Positions 23,193 through 29,360 of a stretch of 32,134 bases of DNA are shown here, one piece after another. Source of the DNA: Helicobacter trogontum (GTDB lineage Bacteria; Campylobacterota; Campylobacteria; Campylobacterales; Helicobacteraceae). The first letter of the stretch is position 1. Every line of letters begins with the position of its first letter. Location: the NCBI RefSeq assembly GCF_000765905.2, contig NZ_JRPL02000025.1, positions 1 to 32,134 of the forward strand, written 5' to 3'. The position numbers and the translations under genes were made by a program. Under the pieces are notes generated by a model that saw only the letters and a list, made by a program, of their open reading frames with translations, was not told the origin of the DNA and did no database searches.

Positions 23193-23765
23193 TTATCGCA
23201 GTTTTGCAAGAATTTCTCCCATTTCCTTATCGTTAAAACAAGGTGGAGTAAGCTGTAATTCATTCTGGTATTTTGTATCCTCAAATTCACGATATGGTTT
23301 TGCTTCACCTTTGACCTCTAGAAGCAAAAGTTGTGCAATTCTAATATATGGGGGAAGAGTAATAGTGCATGGAGAAGCATTAAAAATAATTATGGGTAAA
23401 TGCCCTTTATACCCTGGATTAGCATAAAAAGACGTTGGCAATATAAGCCCTAATCTTGCAAAAGTGCTTCTAGGAAATATTATCCCACACTTGTCATTAG
23501 GTACACTCACCTTTTCACATGTTGAGGCATATAAAAAAGTTTGAGGCTTGAGCGGATAGCCTCTTGCAAGATTAATAGTTTCATATATATCTTTAATTTG
23601 CTTTTGTGTATCGAGTTCAAAAAAATTAATATCCTTTGCAGCGTTAATGATTTTTGCTTCTTCGCTAAGACTTAAATCTATACTACTACCTCTTATGTTT
23701 TCATCATTCAAACATGTAATATTATTTTTTGCAATCTTTTTTAATTCTGAATACCCTAGAACCAT
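23193..23765 (-). CDS. dCTP deaminase/dUTPase-fold protein with altered catalytic residues
   Basis: 190 residues of the dCTP deaminase/dUTPase superfamily: RGSSIDLSLS (about 26-34), PRSTFARLGL (98-107, the phosphate-binding Ser and Arg present), NPGYKGHLPIIIFN (116-129) and PPYIRIAQLLLLEV. The usual DPG...G...LE reads NPG...G...II here: the conserved Asp is Asn116, and the position of the deaminase catalytic Glu holds Ile126. It is therefore probably inactive as deaminase or dUTPase, or has changed chemistry; nucleotide sensing is an alternative. It lies in an isolated leftward pair between late and early regions, a typical cargo site. Confidence 0.75.
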   Translation of the reverse strand: MVLGYSELKKIAKNNITCLNDENIRGSSIDLSLSEEAKIINAAKDINFFELDTQKQIKDIYETINLARGYPLKPQTFLYASTCEKVSVPNDKCGIIFPRSTFARLGLILPTSFYANPGYKGHLPIIIFNASPCTITLPPYIRIAQLLLLEVKGEAKPYREFEDTKYQNELQLTPPCFNDKEMGEILAKLR

Positions 23766-23953
23766 AATAACTTAAACTCCAATAATGTAATTTGTTAATT
23801 ATATACAAAAATCGTATAAAAAAGTAAGGTCTAAATACATTAATTATGTAAAATAATAATTCTTTTAGTGTATTTTTGTAGCAAAAACTTGTTTTTTTCT
23901 TGCTATTTTGTTAGTAAAAAAAATTATAATCACAAAAAAACAATGGAGTTAAT
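23766..23953. promoter_or_regulatory. Divergent AT-rich promoter region, cargo pair and Mor-like gene
   Basis: TATAAT reads rightward at 23925-23930, 24 bp before the Mor-like GTG. Leftward, TATAAT lies within GTATATAATTAAC near 23800-23810, before the deaminase-fold gene, with GGAG just ahead of its start. The region is very A/T-rich with T-tracts. No gene is seen in it. Confidence 0.45.
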
Positions 23954-24202
23954 GTGCACTACCTAGAAGAAATCTGCATTGATTATAAAAATGGTATGAG
24001 CTTTGAAAAGATATGTAAAAAGTATGGTGGCATAAGCCTTTATGTGCCAAAAGTAATCCCAAACGCAAAAGAAAAGATAATACAAGAGTTTAATGGAGCA
24101 AACTTTGCGACACTCGCCTATAAATATAACTTAAGTGAAATAACTATAAGAGATATTATAAAGAAAAGCAGGGAGGGTAAAAGAGAGGCTACATTGTTTT
24201 AG
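23954..24202 (+). CDS. Mor-like transcription activator (short form)
   Basis: 82 residues; GTG start after GGAG. It contains YGGISLYVPK (about 24-33), the linker strand of the Mor/C family, and a C-terminal HTH with FNGANFATLAYKYNLSEITI (about 46-65). Mu Mor is about 130 residues; the N-terminal dimerisation part is much shorter here. It should activate middle or late promoters, for instance in 14456-14667. Its TAG stop overlaps the TAA stop of the convergent truncated BRO gene within four bases, TTAG. Confidence 0.8.
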   Translation: MHYLEEICIDYKNGMSFEKICKKYGGISLYVPKVIPNAKEKIIQEFNGANFATLAYKYNLSEITIRDIIKKSREGKREATLF

Positions 24203-24516
24203 CATGAAGGGAGGACTTCATTTACCACCCATTGTCTAAAGGGTTTAGCTTTTGGTTTATCACTTCGCATAAGCACAAAATAGAGTTGTGGCTCGGTAAT
24301 AAAGGTGGCTTGTTGTGTCCTACCTAAGCTATCTTGTATGGGGTAGATTAAATCTACCCCACCTTCAAACTCCCTGTTTATCGCATTTTTAACATCAGAG
24401 ACATTGCCTATCTCCAACACCTCACAAATATCCCTAAGGCAAAACAAAGGATTCTCATTATCGCCTATAACCCTAACCTGTCCTAAATCTTTATGATTAA
24501 ATACTTGTAGTTGCAT
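24199..24516 (-). pseudogene. Truncated BRO-N gene, copy 2
   Basis: 105 residues covering only the BRO-N domain (MQLQVFNHKDLGQVRVIGDN ... NEVLPSC). Compared with copy 1 (1486) the first about 210 bp are diverged, but the last about 90 bp (24207-24298 against 1700-1791) differ at one position. Homology then stops abruptly at GAAGTCCTCCCT, and the C-terminal coiled coil and HTH are lost. The next bases are a convergent Mor-like gene, so a recombination joint lies here. ATG follows AAGGAG, and the domain could still be made as a stand-alone DNA-binding unit. Confidence 0.75.
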
Positions 24517-24578
24517 ATTATTCTCCTTATAAAGATATTTTTAGTTCTTTAAAAGGGATTATCTCTCCAAGTTACTCG

Positions 24579-24668
24579 TTAGTGTTGTGAACCTTTCTTA
24601 AAATAAAGCTGATACGCTAAAAAAGCACACAAGCTAATTGTTGCTATTGTGAGTATTATTTGACCCAT
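24579..24668 (-). CDS. 29-residue single-pass membrane peptide, module 2
   Basis: ATG 24668 after GAAAGGAG encodes MGQIILTIATISLCAFLAYQ plus a short basic tail (LYFKKGSQH). One membrane helix. It has the same length, topology and place upstream of a BRO gene as the peptide at 1394-1483, with almost no shared sequence. It overlaps the end of the 62-codon gene in another frame. Function unknown. Confidence 0.55.
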   Translation of the reverse strand: MGQIILTIATISLCAFLAYQLYFKKGSQH

Positions 24669-24822
24669 TTTTACTCCTTTCATCTAACTTGATAGACATA
24701 TACATAATACATACACTCCCTAATGAAATGACTATCGGCATAATACCAAAATCACCATTGAGTAAAGCGAATGTCCCATTTACAAATAAGCCTAGACCAA
24801 TATTTTTTGTTAAATCATACAT
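24634..24822 (-). CDS. Small two-helix membrane protein
   Basis: 62 residues, MYDLTKNIGLGLFVNGTFAL ... IMPIVISLGSVCIMYMS, with two predicted membrane segments (about 8-24, 27-45) and an Asn-rich polar tail. The start ATG 24822 lacks a clear Shine-Dalgarno and lies 5 nt after a TATAAT-like sequence, so a later start is possible. It corresponds in position to the 27-residue peptide of module 1. No function known. Confidence 0.45.
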   Translation of the reverse strand: MYDLTKNIGLGLFVNGTFALLNGDFGIMPIVISLGSVCIMYMSIKLDERSKNGSNNTHNSNN

Positions 24823-24914
24823 AATATTATAGCAAAACTAACGAAATAAATTTTGAGGTTTAACAATCCACTTTCAAAGAACAATCAAACACTTTATTTA
24901 TGTTTGATAATGTA

Positions 24915-24943
24915 ATTATAACACATTAAAGGTTTAAAAACAA
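24915..24943 (-). promoter_or_regulatory. Sigma70-like promoter of module 2
   Basis: On the minus strand TTGTTT (24943-24938), 17-bp spacer, TATAAT (24920-24915). It mirrors the promoter at 1132-1160 in distance from the HTH gene and from the membrane-peptide genes. The sequence AACATAAATAAA occurs on both sides of it (near 24893-24904 and 24958-24969), possible binding sites. Confidence 0.6.
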
Positions 24944-24981
24944 GTATTATTGCATTTTATTTATGTTTTTTGTATTAAATT

Positions 24982-24998
24982 AACACTTTAAAAGTGTT
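24982..24998 (-). terminator. Short hairpin overlapping the HTH stop codon
   Basis: AACACTTT (24982-24989) and AAAGTGTT (24991-24998) form a tight inverted repeat that includes part of the HTH gene's stop codon (24999-24997). It would end or attenuate early transcription before the module-2 promoter. The following T-run is poor, so strength is uncertain. Confidence 0.4.
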
Positions 24999-25239
24999 AT
25001 TTAGTAAGGATTGCTTTAAGTGTATAGAAGTCTCGAAGTTGCTCTTTAAGTTTTTGATTTTCTAAATAAAGTTCAATCGCCTTTGTGAGAGGCTCACTCA
25101 AGCTCTCTTGTCTTGAAGCATTATTTATCGCACTCTCACTATACCCAATCTTCTCCCCTAGCTCTCTATAAGTAAGCCCCAATTCCTTACAAGTCTTTTT
25201 AATAAGATTCTCTGTTTTTTTCTCTGTCTTGTCTCTCAT
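24997..25239 (-). CDS. Small HTH regulator, copy 2
   Basis: 80 residues; paralogue of the protein at 805-1056. Both share ENLIKKTCKELGLTY and ELGEKIGYSESAI almost unchanged, while residues after about 40 differ (NNASRQESLSEPLTKAIELY). A coiled coil follows at about 50-75. ATG after GAAAGGA. It closes the GemA-containing part of the early operon. The two copies could form heterodimers or compete for the same operator. Confidence 0.75.
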   Translation of the reverse strand: MRDKTEKKTENLIKKTCKELGLTYRELGEKIGYSESAINNASRQESLSEPLTKAIELYLENQKLKEQLRDFYTLKAILTK

Positions 25240-25272
25240 CTCTATCCTTTCTCTTACAAACTTTTTCTAGCT

Positions 25273-25761
25273 CTAAGCATTAAAATCCGCATTATTTGCA
25301 TACTGCAATCGCTTACTATCCCATTGTATTATCTTTTTTAATCCTATGATAATCTTTGTAGCCTCCTCTTTACTTAATGCTGCAATGGAATCTATCTCTT
25401 TATTTATTTGCCTTTTAAAAAAAGCCTTTTTCTGTTTATCATTATATCGAAGAATATTGAGTAAATGCTCTATGCTTAGGGCTTGTTTCTTGCTAAGAGT
25501 TTGCACCTTTTGTGCTAAAGGCAGTAGCATAGCTCTCCCCACTCTATCACTTGTCATATAATCTCTATCTGCTATTTTGTTATTTAATAGATCTAGCACT
25601 TCTTTTAATTCGCTAATACTTAAAAACTTAGCACTTTTAAGCCCATATCTAAGCTCTACCCACTCTTCCCAACAACCATTCTCCTTAATCTCTTTATAGC
25701 GATTATGTATATGTATCTTTGCGAGTAATCTTTTTCTAAAGTCCTCTTGCTTTTTGCTCAT
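25273..25761 (-). CDS. GemA-like regulator (Mu gp16 family, DUF1018)
   Basis: 162 residues. Residues about 10-65 match the gp16/GemA pattern (LLAKIHIHNRYKEIKENG; WVELRYGLKSAKFLSISELKEVLDLLN). Mu GemA modulates host gene expression and DNA supercoiling-dependent processes early in infection. ATG 25761 after AGGAG, inside the end of the upstream gene (26-bp overlap). A helical C terminus (about 90-155) is not conserved as far as I can tell. Confidence 0.7.
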   Translation of the reverse strand: MSKKQEDFRKRLLAKIHIHNRYKEIKENGCWEEWVELRYGLKSAKFLSISELKEVLDLLNNKIADRDYMTSDRVGRAMLLPLAQKVQTLSKKQALSIEHLLNILRYNDKQKKAFFKRQINKEIDSIAALSKEEATKIIIGLKKIIQWDSKRLQYANNADFNA

Positions 25762-26257
25762 TGTATTTCTCCTTTTTAGCTAGATTTATCACTCTTATCT
25801 CTTCAAAAATTCTCCATAGAGTTGGATTTGTATTCCTATCTACATGATTGATAAAGTTTTCTGTACCCTCTATGTAATCTATTGGATCTTCTTTTTCACA
25901 CTTCTCTTCAACATTTACTCTTAACACTTTTGCTTCTAATTTATGAAACACTAGCCCTTTAGACTTTAGCTCTCGCTCTTTATATAAAGCACGCATAGTC
26001 TCTATAATCTCTTTTTCCTTCATTCTGTATTCTTTGAGATAGCCTACACTTTTGAAATTCACAATAACGCTCTTTCTCTCCTGCCTATCATGCAAATCAA
26101 TACGCACAATACCACTTGCAAGACTAGGCATAGAATCTTTTATAAGGCTATCTAGCATATTACGCTTATTAAGCTCTTCCCAAATATTAAATTCGCCATA
26201 GCTTTTATTGATAAGCTCTTGCATGCGTTCTTCATACACACTTTGCTTTTTACTCAT
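25736..26257 (-). CDS. Early-operon protein of unknown function
   Basis: 173 residues, no recognised domain. It opens MSKKQSVYEERMQELINKSY, the same first residues (MSKKQ) as the downstream GemA-like protein. It is mostly helical and charged, with a central KSVIVNFKSVGYLKEYRMKE. It overlaps GemA by 26 bp and lies after the double hairpin at 26281-26347. Its place between Gam and GemA matches the variable early genes of Mu-like phages. Confidence 0.6.
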   Translation of the reverse strand: MSKKQSVYEERMQELINKSYGEFNIWEELNKRNMLDSLIKDSMPSLASGIVRIDLHDRQERKSVIVNFKSVGYLKEYRMKEKEIIETMRALYKERELKSKGLVFHKLEAKVLRVNVEEKCEKEDPIDYIEGTENFINHVDRNTNPTLWRIFEEIRVINLAKKEKYNEQKARGL

Positions 26258-26280
26258 ACTCTTTCCTAGCTTTGCAAAAA

Positions 26281-26347
26281 TATAGACTTTAAATACCTTT
26301 TAAAAAGTATTTAAAGTCTATATTTTCCCCTAAGTCTTAGCTTAGGG
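26281..26347 (-). terminator. Two adjacent hairpins in the early operon
   Basis: TATAGACTTTAAATAC (26281-26296) pairs perfectly with 26307-26322 (16 bp, 10-nt loop). Five bases further CCCTAAG (26328-26334) pairs with CTTAGGG (26341-26347). Read leftward, the CCCTAAG stem comes first and the 16-bp stem second, then TTTTTGCAAAG. This could attenuate transcription or mark a processing point between the 52-residue ORF and the 173-residue gene. Confidence 0.5.
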
Positions 26348-26357
26348 AAGCAGACAT

Positions 26358-26516
26358 TTAGCTTTCAGTTGTTTCTTGCTTTTGTTTTTGTGAGAGTTGT
26401 GTAAGCTTGTCTGCAGTGCTATAAAAAAGCAGGGCTACCTTAAAGCTTAACTCCCAATCTTTGTCATCTTTTAAATGTTTAGTGATTTCTTCTAGCCCAT
26501 GTTTAATCTCTTCCAT
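26358..26516 (-). CDS. 52-residue early protein
   Basis: ATG 26516 with GGGGGT upstream, starting just 2 nt after the Gam stop. The product is a small acidic helical protein (MEEIKHGLEEITKHLKDD; ELSFKVALLFYSTADKLT; tail SQKQKQETTES). No match recognised. Tight coupling to gam supports a real gene. Confidence 0.6.
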   Translation of the reverse strand: MEEIKHGLEEITKHLKDDKDWELSFKVALLFYSTADKLTQLSQKQKQETTES

Positions 26517-26518
26517 AT

Positions 26519-27001
26519 CTACCCCCTTTGCAGTGATTCTAACTTTGGCTCAATTCTAAAATTATCTTTTACCACCCTTTTTAATCCTAGCTTTACAAGA
26601 GCTACATCATCAAGCTCACATAAAGCATCTTTATTAGGCTTTTCTTCATAGCTTATGCAATCTTTAAAACCAAATTTCTTAATACTCTCACAAAGACTTT
26701 CTATTTTATCTTTATTGCGTGGCAGACTTACAGATTTGCTCACACGATAGCCAATTGTGCCAAAGACAAGCTCTTTACTTCTTTTATCTACAAAGGCTGC
26801 TTTATTTGCATTACAAAAGTTCTCAATCTCTTGTTTGATAAAGTTTGCTTCATTATTAAGCTCTTGTATTCTTTCTGCATACTGCTCTTTTATTGCATTA
26901 CATGCAAGGCTTACTTGCCCCTCAATCTCTGCAATATTTACTAAAATCTCACAAAGCCTCTTTAATTCATTATCAACATCAATAAAATCATTATATTTCA
27001 T
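26519..27001 (-). CDS. Gam-like host nuclease inhibitor
   Basis: 160 residues from ATG 27001, which overlaps the previous stop (ATGA); AAGGAG is well placed, and the longer frame from 27016 is not needed. It has the Gam build of a long N-terminal coiled coil (about 10-70), then FGTIGYRVSKSVSLPR and LGLKRVVKDNFRIEPK near the end, as in Mu Gam, which binds DNA ends and blocks exonucleases (a Ku-like fold). It is expected to protect phage DNA during transposition. Confidence 0.85.
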   Translation of the reverse strand: MKYNDFIDVDNELKRLCEILVNIAEIEGQVSLACNAIKEQYAERIQELNNEANFIKQEIENFCNANKAAFVDKRSKELVFGTIGYRVSKSVSLPRNKDKIESLCESIKKFGFKDCISYEEKPNKDALCELDDVALVKLGLKRVVKDNFRIEPKLESLQRG

Positions 27002-27345
27002 ATTATCTCCTTGCATTCAAATTCATAAAAGCTTAATCCTAGCTCTTTTGCCTTCTCTATCTCTTTAGCCATACCACTCGAATATCTGTTATATGGCGTT
27101 TTTACAACCATAATGCCTTGAGATGCCTTAAGTAAAGCATTACTTCCGTGTAAGGCTTTGTCTCTCTCAATGCTTTCATCATAGACATCTTGGAAACATA
27201 GCACAGGCGATAATGGAATATATCCCATTTCCTTAACCGCCTTACTTCCAGCCTTAGCATATTTATATATAAGCTTTAATGCTTCTCTTTCTTTTCTTCT
27301 GCCTTGCAAGATTGCTAAATAAGGGCTACAAACAAATATAATCAT
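26998..27345 (-). CDS. Nucleoside 2-deoxyribosyltransferase-like (DUF4406/DUF7768-type) protein
   Basis: 115 residues from ATG 27345 (MIIFVCSPYLA), which overlaps the stop of the 39-codon ORF as ATGA. The sequence FVCSPYLA near the N terminus, EMGYIPLSPVLCFQDVYDES and GIMVVKTPYNRYSSGMAKEI with a Ser-Gly-Met-X-X-Glu motif resemble the small deoxyribosyltransferase-like proteins found in phages. A nucleotide-related role would fit the early operon, but the substrate is unknown. The upstream frame to 27372 is unlikely to be used. Confidence 0.6.
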   Translation of the reverse strand: MIIFVCSPYLAILQGRRKEREALKLIYKYAKAGSKAVKEMGYIPLSPVLCFQDVYDESIERDKALHGSNALLKASQGIMVVKTPYNRYSSGMAKEIEKAKELGLSFYEFECKEII

Positions 27346-27461
27346 TGCTGCTTCCTTTGTTTCTCTTTCCATTTTTTTACCTTTTTTCTATTTGTTTCAA
27401 ACACAGAATAGTAGAAATACAAATCAGAGAAATATTGCTTTATTCTCTTAAAAATACTCAT
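27342..27461 (-). CDS. 39-residue basic protein
   Basis: ATG 27461 after AAAAGGA. It encodes MSIFKRIKQYFSDLYFYYSV and then a very basic tail (TNRKKVKKWKEKQRKQQ), and its stop overlaps the next start (ATGA). Coupling and a good ribosome site support translation. The profile, aromatic helix then Lys/Arg tail, suggests membrane-surface or nucleic-acid binding; no function known. Confidence 0.5.
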   Translation of the reverse strand: MSIFKRIKQYFSDLYFYYSVFETNRKKVKKWKEKQRKQQ

Positions 27462-27520
27462 ATAAATCCTTTTAACTAAACTATACAAAGGTTAGATCCA
27501 TGCAAACAGCCAAACTACCC

Positions 27521-27643
27521 ATGCGGAAGTATCTTTGATTGATTTTAAGTGTTGTTGAAATTTTTGCAAGGGAGTGTATTATATATACATGACCGAAGCA
27601 AAAATTGAAAACTCGCTTAAAAGCAACAAAGAGGCAACGCACA
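27521..27643 (-). repeat. Dispersed hairpin element, copy D
   Basis: Nearly identical to A outside the middle stem, 24 kb away. Its apical GAG-TGTAT-TATAT-ATACA-TGA part is the same. The middle stem AATTTTTGC/GCAAAAATT (27559-27567 with 27598-27606) replaces GTAAAAGTC/GACTTTTAC of A: both arms changed together, keeping nine pairs. This is the clearest case of covariation in the family. Confidence 0.85.
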
Positions 27644-27644
27644 G

Positions 27645-27731
27645 CTAATAGAGCCATTCATATATGATTTTAACCTCATACACAAACACAACTCCTAAAA
27701 ACACCCAGCCTACTACTTCTAACCACTTCAT
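27645..27731 (-). CDS. 28-residue membrane peptide
   Basis: ATG 27731 overlaps the stop of the upstream 47-codon ORF (ATGA). The product MKWLEVVGWVFLGVVFVYEV plus KIIYEWLY is one hydrophobic helix. It begins MKWL, as does the peptide at 1219, and fits the group of tiny membrane peptides in this phage. Function unknown. Confidence 0.5.
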   Translation of the reverse strand: MKWLEVVGWVFLGVVFVYEVKIIYEWLY

Positions 27732-27871
27732 GATTTACCCAATAATGCAAGGCAAAATCGCATAAGCTTTATTCTGCCTTTAAGCTCTTTTTTACTCATG
27801 CTCTTTAATGTATATTTATCTATGTCAGGGACATAGCTTTTATGTATTTGACACAATGTCTTTTTTGTCAT
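27728..27871 (-). CDS. 47-residue basic early protein
   Basis: ATG 27871 after AAAAAGGAG. It encodes MTKKTLCQIHKSYVPDIDKY, then TLKSMSKKELKGRIKLMRFC and ALLGKS. Small, basic and helical; no match recognised. It is translationally coupled to the 28-residue peptide. The double hairpin at 27892-27940 lies just upstream of its ribosome site. Confidence 0.55.
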   Translation of the reverse strand: MTKKTLCQIHKSYVPDIDKYTLKSMSKKELKGRIKLMRFCLALLGKS

Positions 27872-27891
27872 TACTGCTCCTTTTTAAAATC

Positions 27892-27940
27892 TCTGTGGGA
27901 ATCCCACAATGAAAGGCTATAAAAGCCCTTCATTCTAGGA
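27892..27940 (-). promoter_or_regulatory. Double-hairpin leader element, copy 1
   Basis: TGTGGG/CCCACA (27894-27899 with 27903-27908) lies next to GGCT/AGCC (27915-27918 with 27924-27927) inside a longer stem TGAAAGGCT/AGCCCTTCA. The same pair of hairpins, with changed but still paired bases, occurs at 29361-29410. Both lie just before the ribosome site of a small early gene. The rest of the gap 27872-27954 holds nothing else. Confidence 0.55.
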
Positions 27941-27954
27941 TTAACTACTTTTTA

Positions 27955-28212
27955 AGTTTGTGTAGTAAAGAAATCTGCTATGCTTCATGCGTTTAAGATT
28001 TTGCATTATGGCTTTAAGGGTTTTTGCAAAATAGCTACTTAAATAGCTTCTAAGATTTGTGCCCTTGCCTTGAGAGTTTTGAGAATAGTTTTTGATGTAG
28101 GAGCATACTTGTCGTATGTGACTATCTCGAAAACTATCTAATCTCTTGAATGAAGAGCCAAAGCTGAAACTTTTAGGATAACTCACTTCAAAGTGTCGCA
28201 AGATAAACACAC
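27955..28212 (-). repeat. Dispersed hairpin element, copy F (long form)
   Basis: The longest copy, directly after the MuB-like gene. Plus-strand core: ATAGTTTT (28086-28093) pairs with AAAACTAT (28130-28137). The apical part is TAG, GAG (28101-28103), CATAC/GTATG (28104-28108 with 28114-28118), TGA (28119-28121), CTA. Minus-strand flanks TTCAGCTTTGG and AAATCTTAGAA are shared with G and H, while GCGAC...GAGTTATC text resembles A. A 91-codon leftward ORF across it looks like a by-product. No gene is supported between 27872 and 28212. Confidence 0.75.
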
Positions 28213-29076
28213 TCACAAAATAATCATGCTTGATGCTTGCTTTACTATCTCATAACTCACCTCCACCTCATGCAAACTCGCAAGTCTCTTAGCCTTTCTA
28301 AAAAGCTTTGCACTGCTTCTAAAATTCCCTTTGGTATAATTAAAAATATGCTCATTAAAATAAGCTCTGCACTCTCTCTCATCACAGCCCCTTAAATGCC
28401 ACCTTGAATCAATACGAGAATATAATTGCTTTAAATCCCCATTTTTACCCATAAGATTCTTTGTGAGTATTTCAGTCCCAACTAATACAAAGCCCTTTTG
28501 ACTAAAATCCCAAATGCGTCTTAAATCTTCTAGTGCCCTTAAAGGCAAATGCTCTGCTTCATCAATGATAATAAGGCAATCTCTACGGGATAACTCTTTA
28601 GCAATGGCAACTACTTTGTCATGCAAACTTTTTTGATAGCTTAAATGCAGTCTATCACTAAGGATTTCTAGCAATACCTTTGCAGTCGTATGCAGTGTGG
28701 CTTCAATCAATATGCAGTTTGGGTGATTTTTTGCATATTCTTTTACAATAGTGCTTTTACCGCTTCCAGCTTCCCCAGTGATTAAAGCAATCTGCCCATC
28801 AACATAGGCTTCATTGATTACAAAGTCAGCCATTTTCTTATCATTTGTCTCATAAATCTTGCTAGTATCCATCTCACTATTAGTCTTTTTATTATTCGTA
28901 TTTTGGATATAAAGCTCAATTTTTCTAGCTAATTCTTCATTATTGCCCTTATACTCACCCTTTCTAAAGGTAGAAATCGCACTAGCATTAATGCCAAGCG
29001 CGCGAGATAAGGCATTTTGACTCACATTATGAAGTTCCATAAATATTTCTAACTCTTTTCTTATTTTTTCAATCAT
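28213..29076 (-). CDS. MuB-like transposition target-selection ATPase
   Basis: 287 residues. An N-terminal lambda-repressor-type HTH (about 16-44, NVSQNALSRALGINASAIST) precedes an AAA ATPase core with Walker A GEAGSGKS (101-108) and Walker B LIIIDEAEH (168-176). MuB binds target DNA as an ATP filament, delivers it to the transposase and gives target immunity. ATG 29076 overlaps the stop of the preceding gene (ATGA), with AAAGGA upstream. Confidence 0.9.
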   Translation of the reverse strand: MIEKIRKELEIFMELHNVSQNALSRALGINASAISTFRKGEYKGNNEELARKIELYIQNTNNKKTNSEMDTSKIYETNDKKMADFVINEAYVDGQIALITGEAGSGKSTIVKEYAKNHPNCILIEATLHTTAKVLLEILSDRLHLSYQKSLHDKVVAIAKELSRRDCLIIIDEAEHLPLRALEDLRRIWDFSQKGFVLVGTEILTKNLMGKNGDLKQLYSRIDSRWHLRGCDERECRAYFNEHIFNYTKGNFRSSAKLFRKAKRLASLHEVEVSYEIVKQASSMIIL

Positions 29077-29342
29077 GCGTTATCCTTTATAAACTTCTCT
29101 AGCTTTTCTATAAGATTCATGCGTCTTTTTGTATCACTAGCCACATAGTTATTGCGAGTATATTTAAACTCTTTTGCAAGCTCTAAATACATTGCAATCT
29201 CTTTGATATTACACACACGCCTTTTACGCCCATGTTTTTCTATAAACCTACATCTAAAATCCATATCATTCTTACGAAGCATTGTTAGTAACAAATACGC
29301 CTCATCACGAAACAAAATATCCGCTAAAAAATACTCTTTCAT
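29073..29342 (-). CDS. Small protein between transposase and MuB
   Basis: 89 residues from ATG 29342 (AAAAGGAAAGG just upstream; the longer frame to 29384 has no site). MKEYFLADILFRDEAYLLLT ... CRFIEKHGRKRRVCNIKEIA, then a basic helical end. It looks like a small DNA-binding or adaptor protein. Coupled to MuB by ATGA. I do not recognise the family. Confidence 0.6.
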   Translation of the reverse strand: MKEYFLADILFRDEAYLLLTMLRKNDMDFRCRFIEKHGRKRRVCNIKEIAMYLELAKEFKYTRNNYVASDTKRRMNLIEKLEKFIKDNA

Positions 29343-29360
29343 GCCTTTCCTTTTGTTAGA

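Noticed and set aside
3582-28212. CRISPR array or insertion sequence as explanation for the repeats
   Set aside because: The copies are far apart, lie singly between genes, have no regular spacers, carry no transposase and show no evident target duplications.
27941-28216. Leftward 91-codon ORF after MuB
   Set aside because: It lies wholly over hairpin element F, has atypical composition and no ribosome site. The nucleotide-level structure explains the sequence better.
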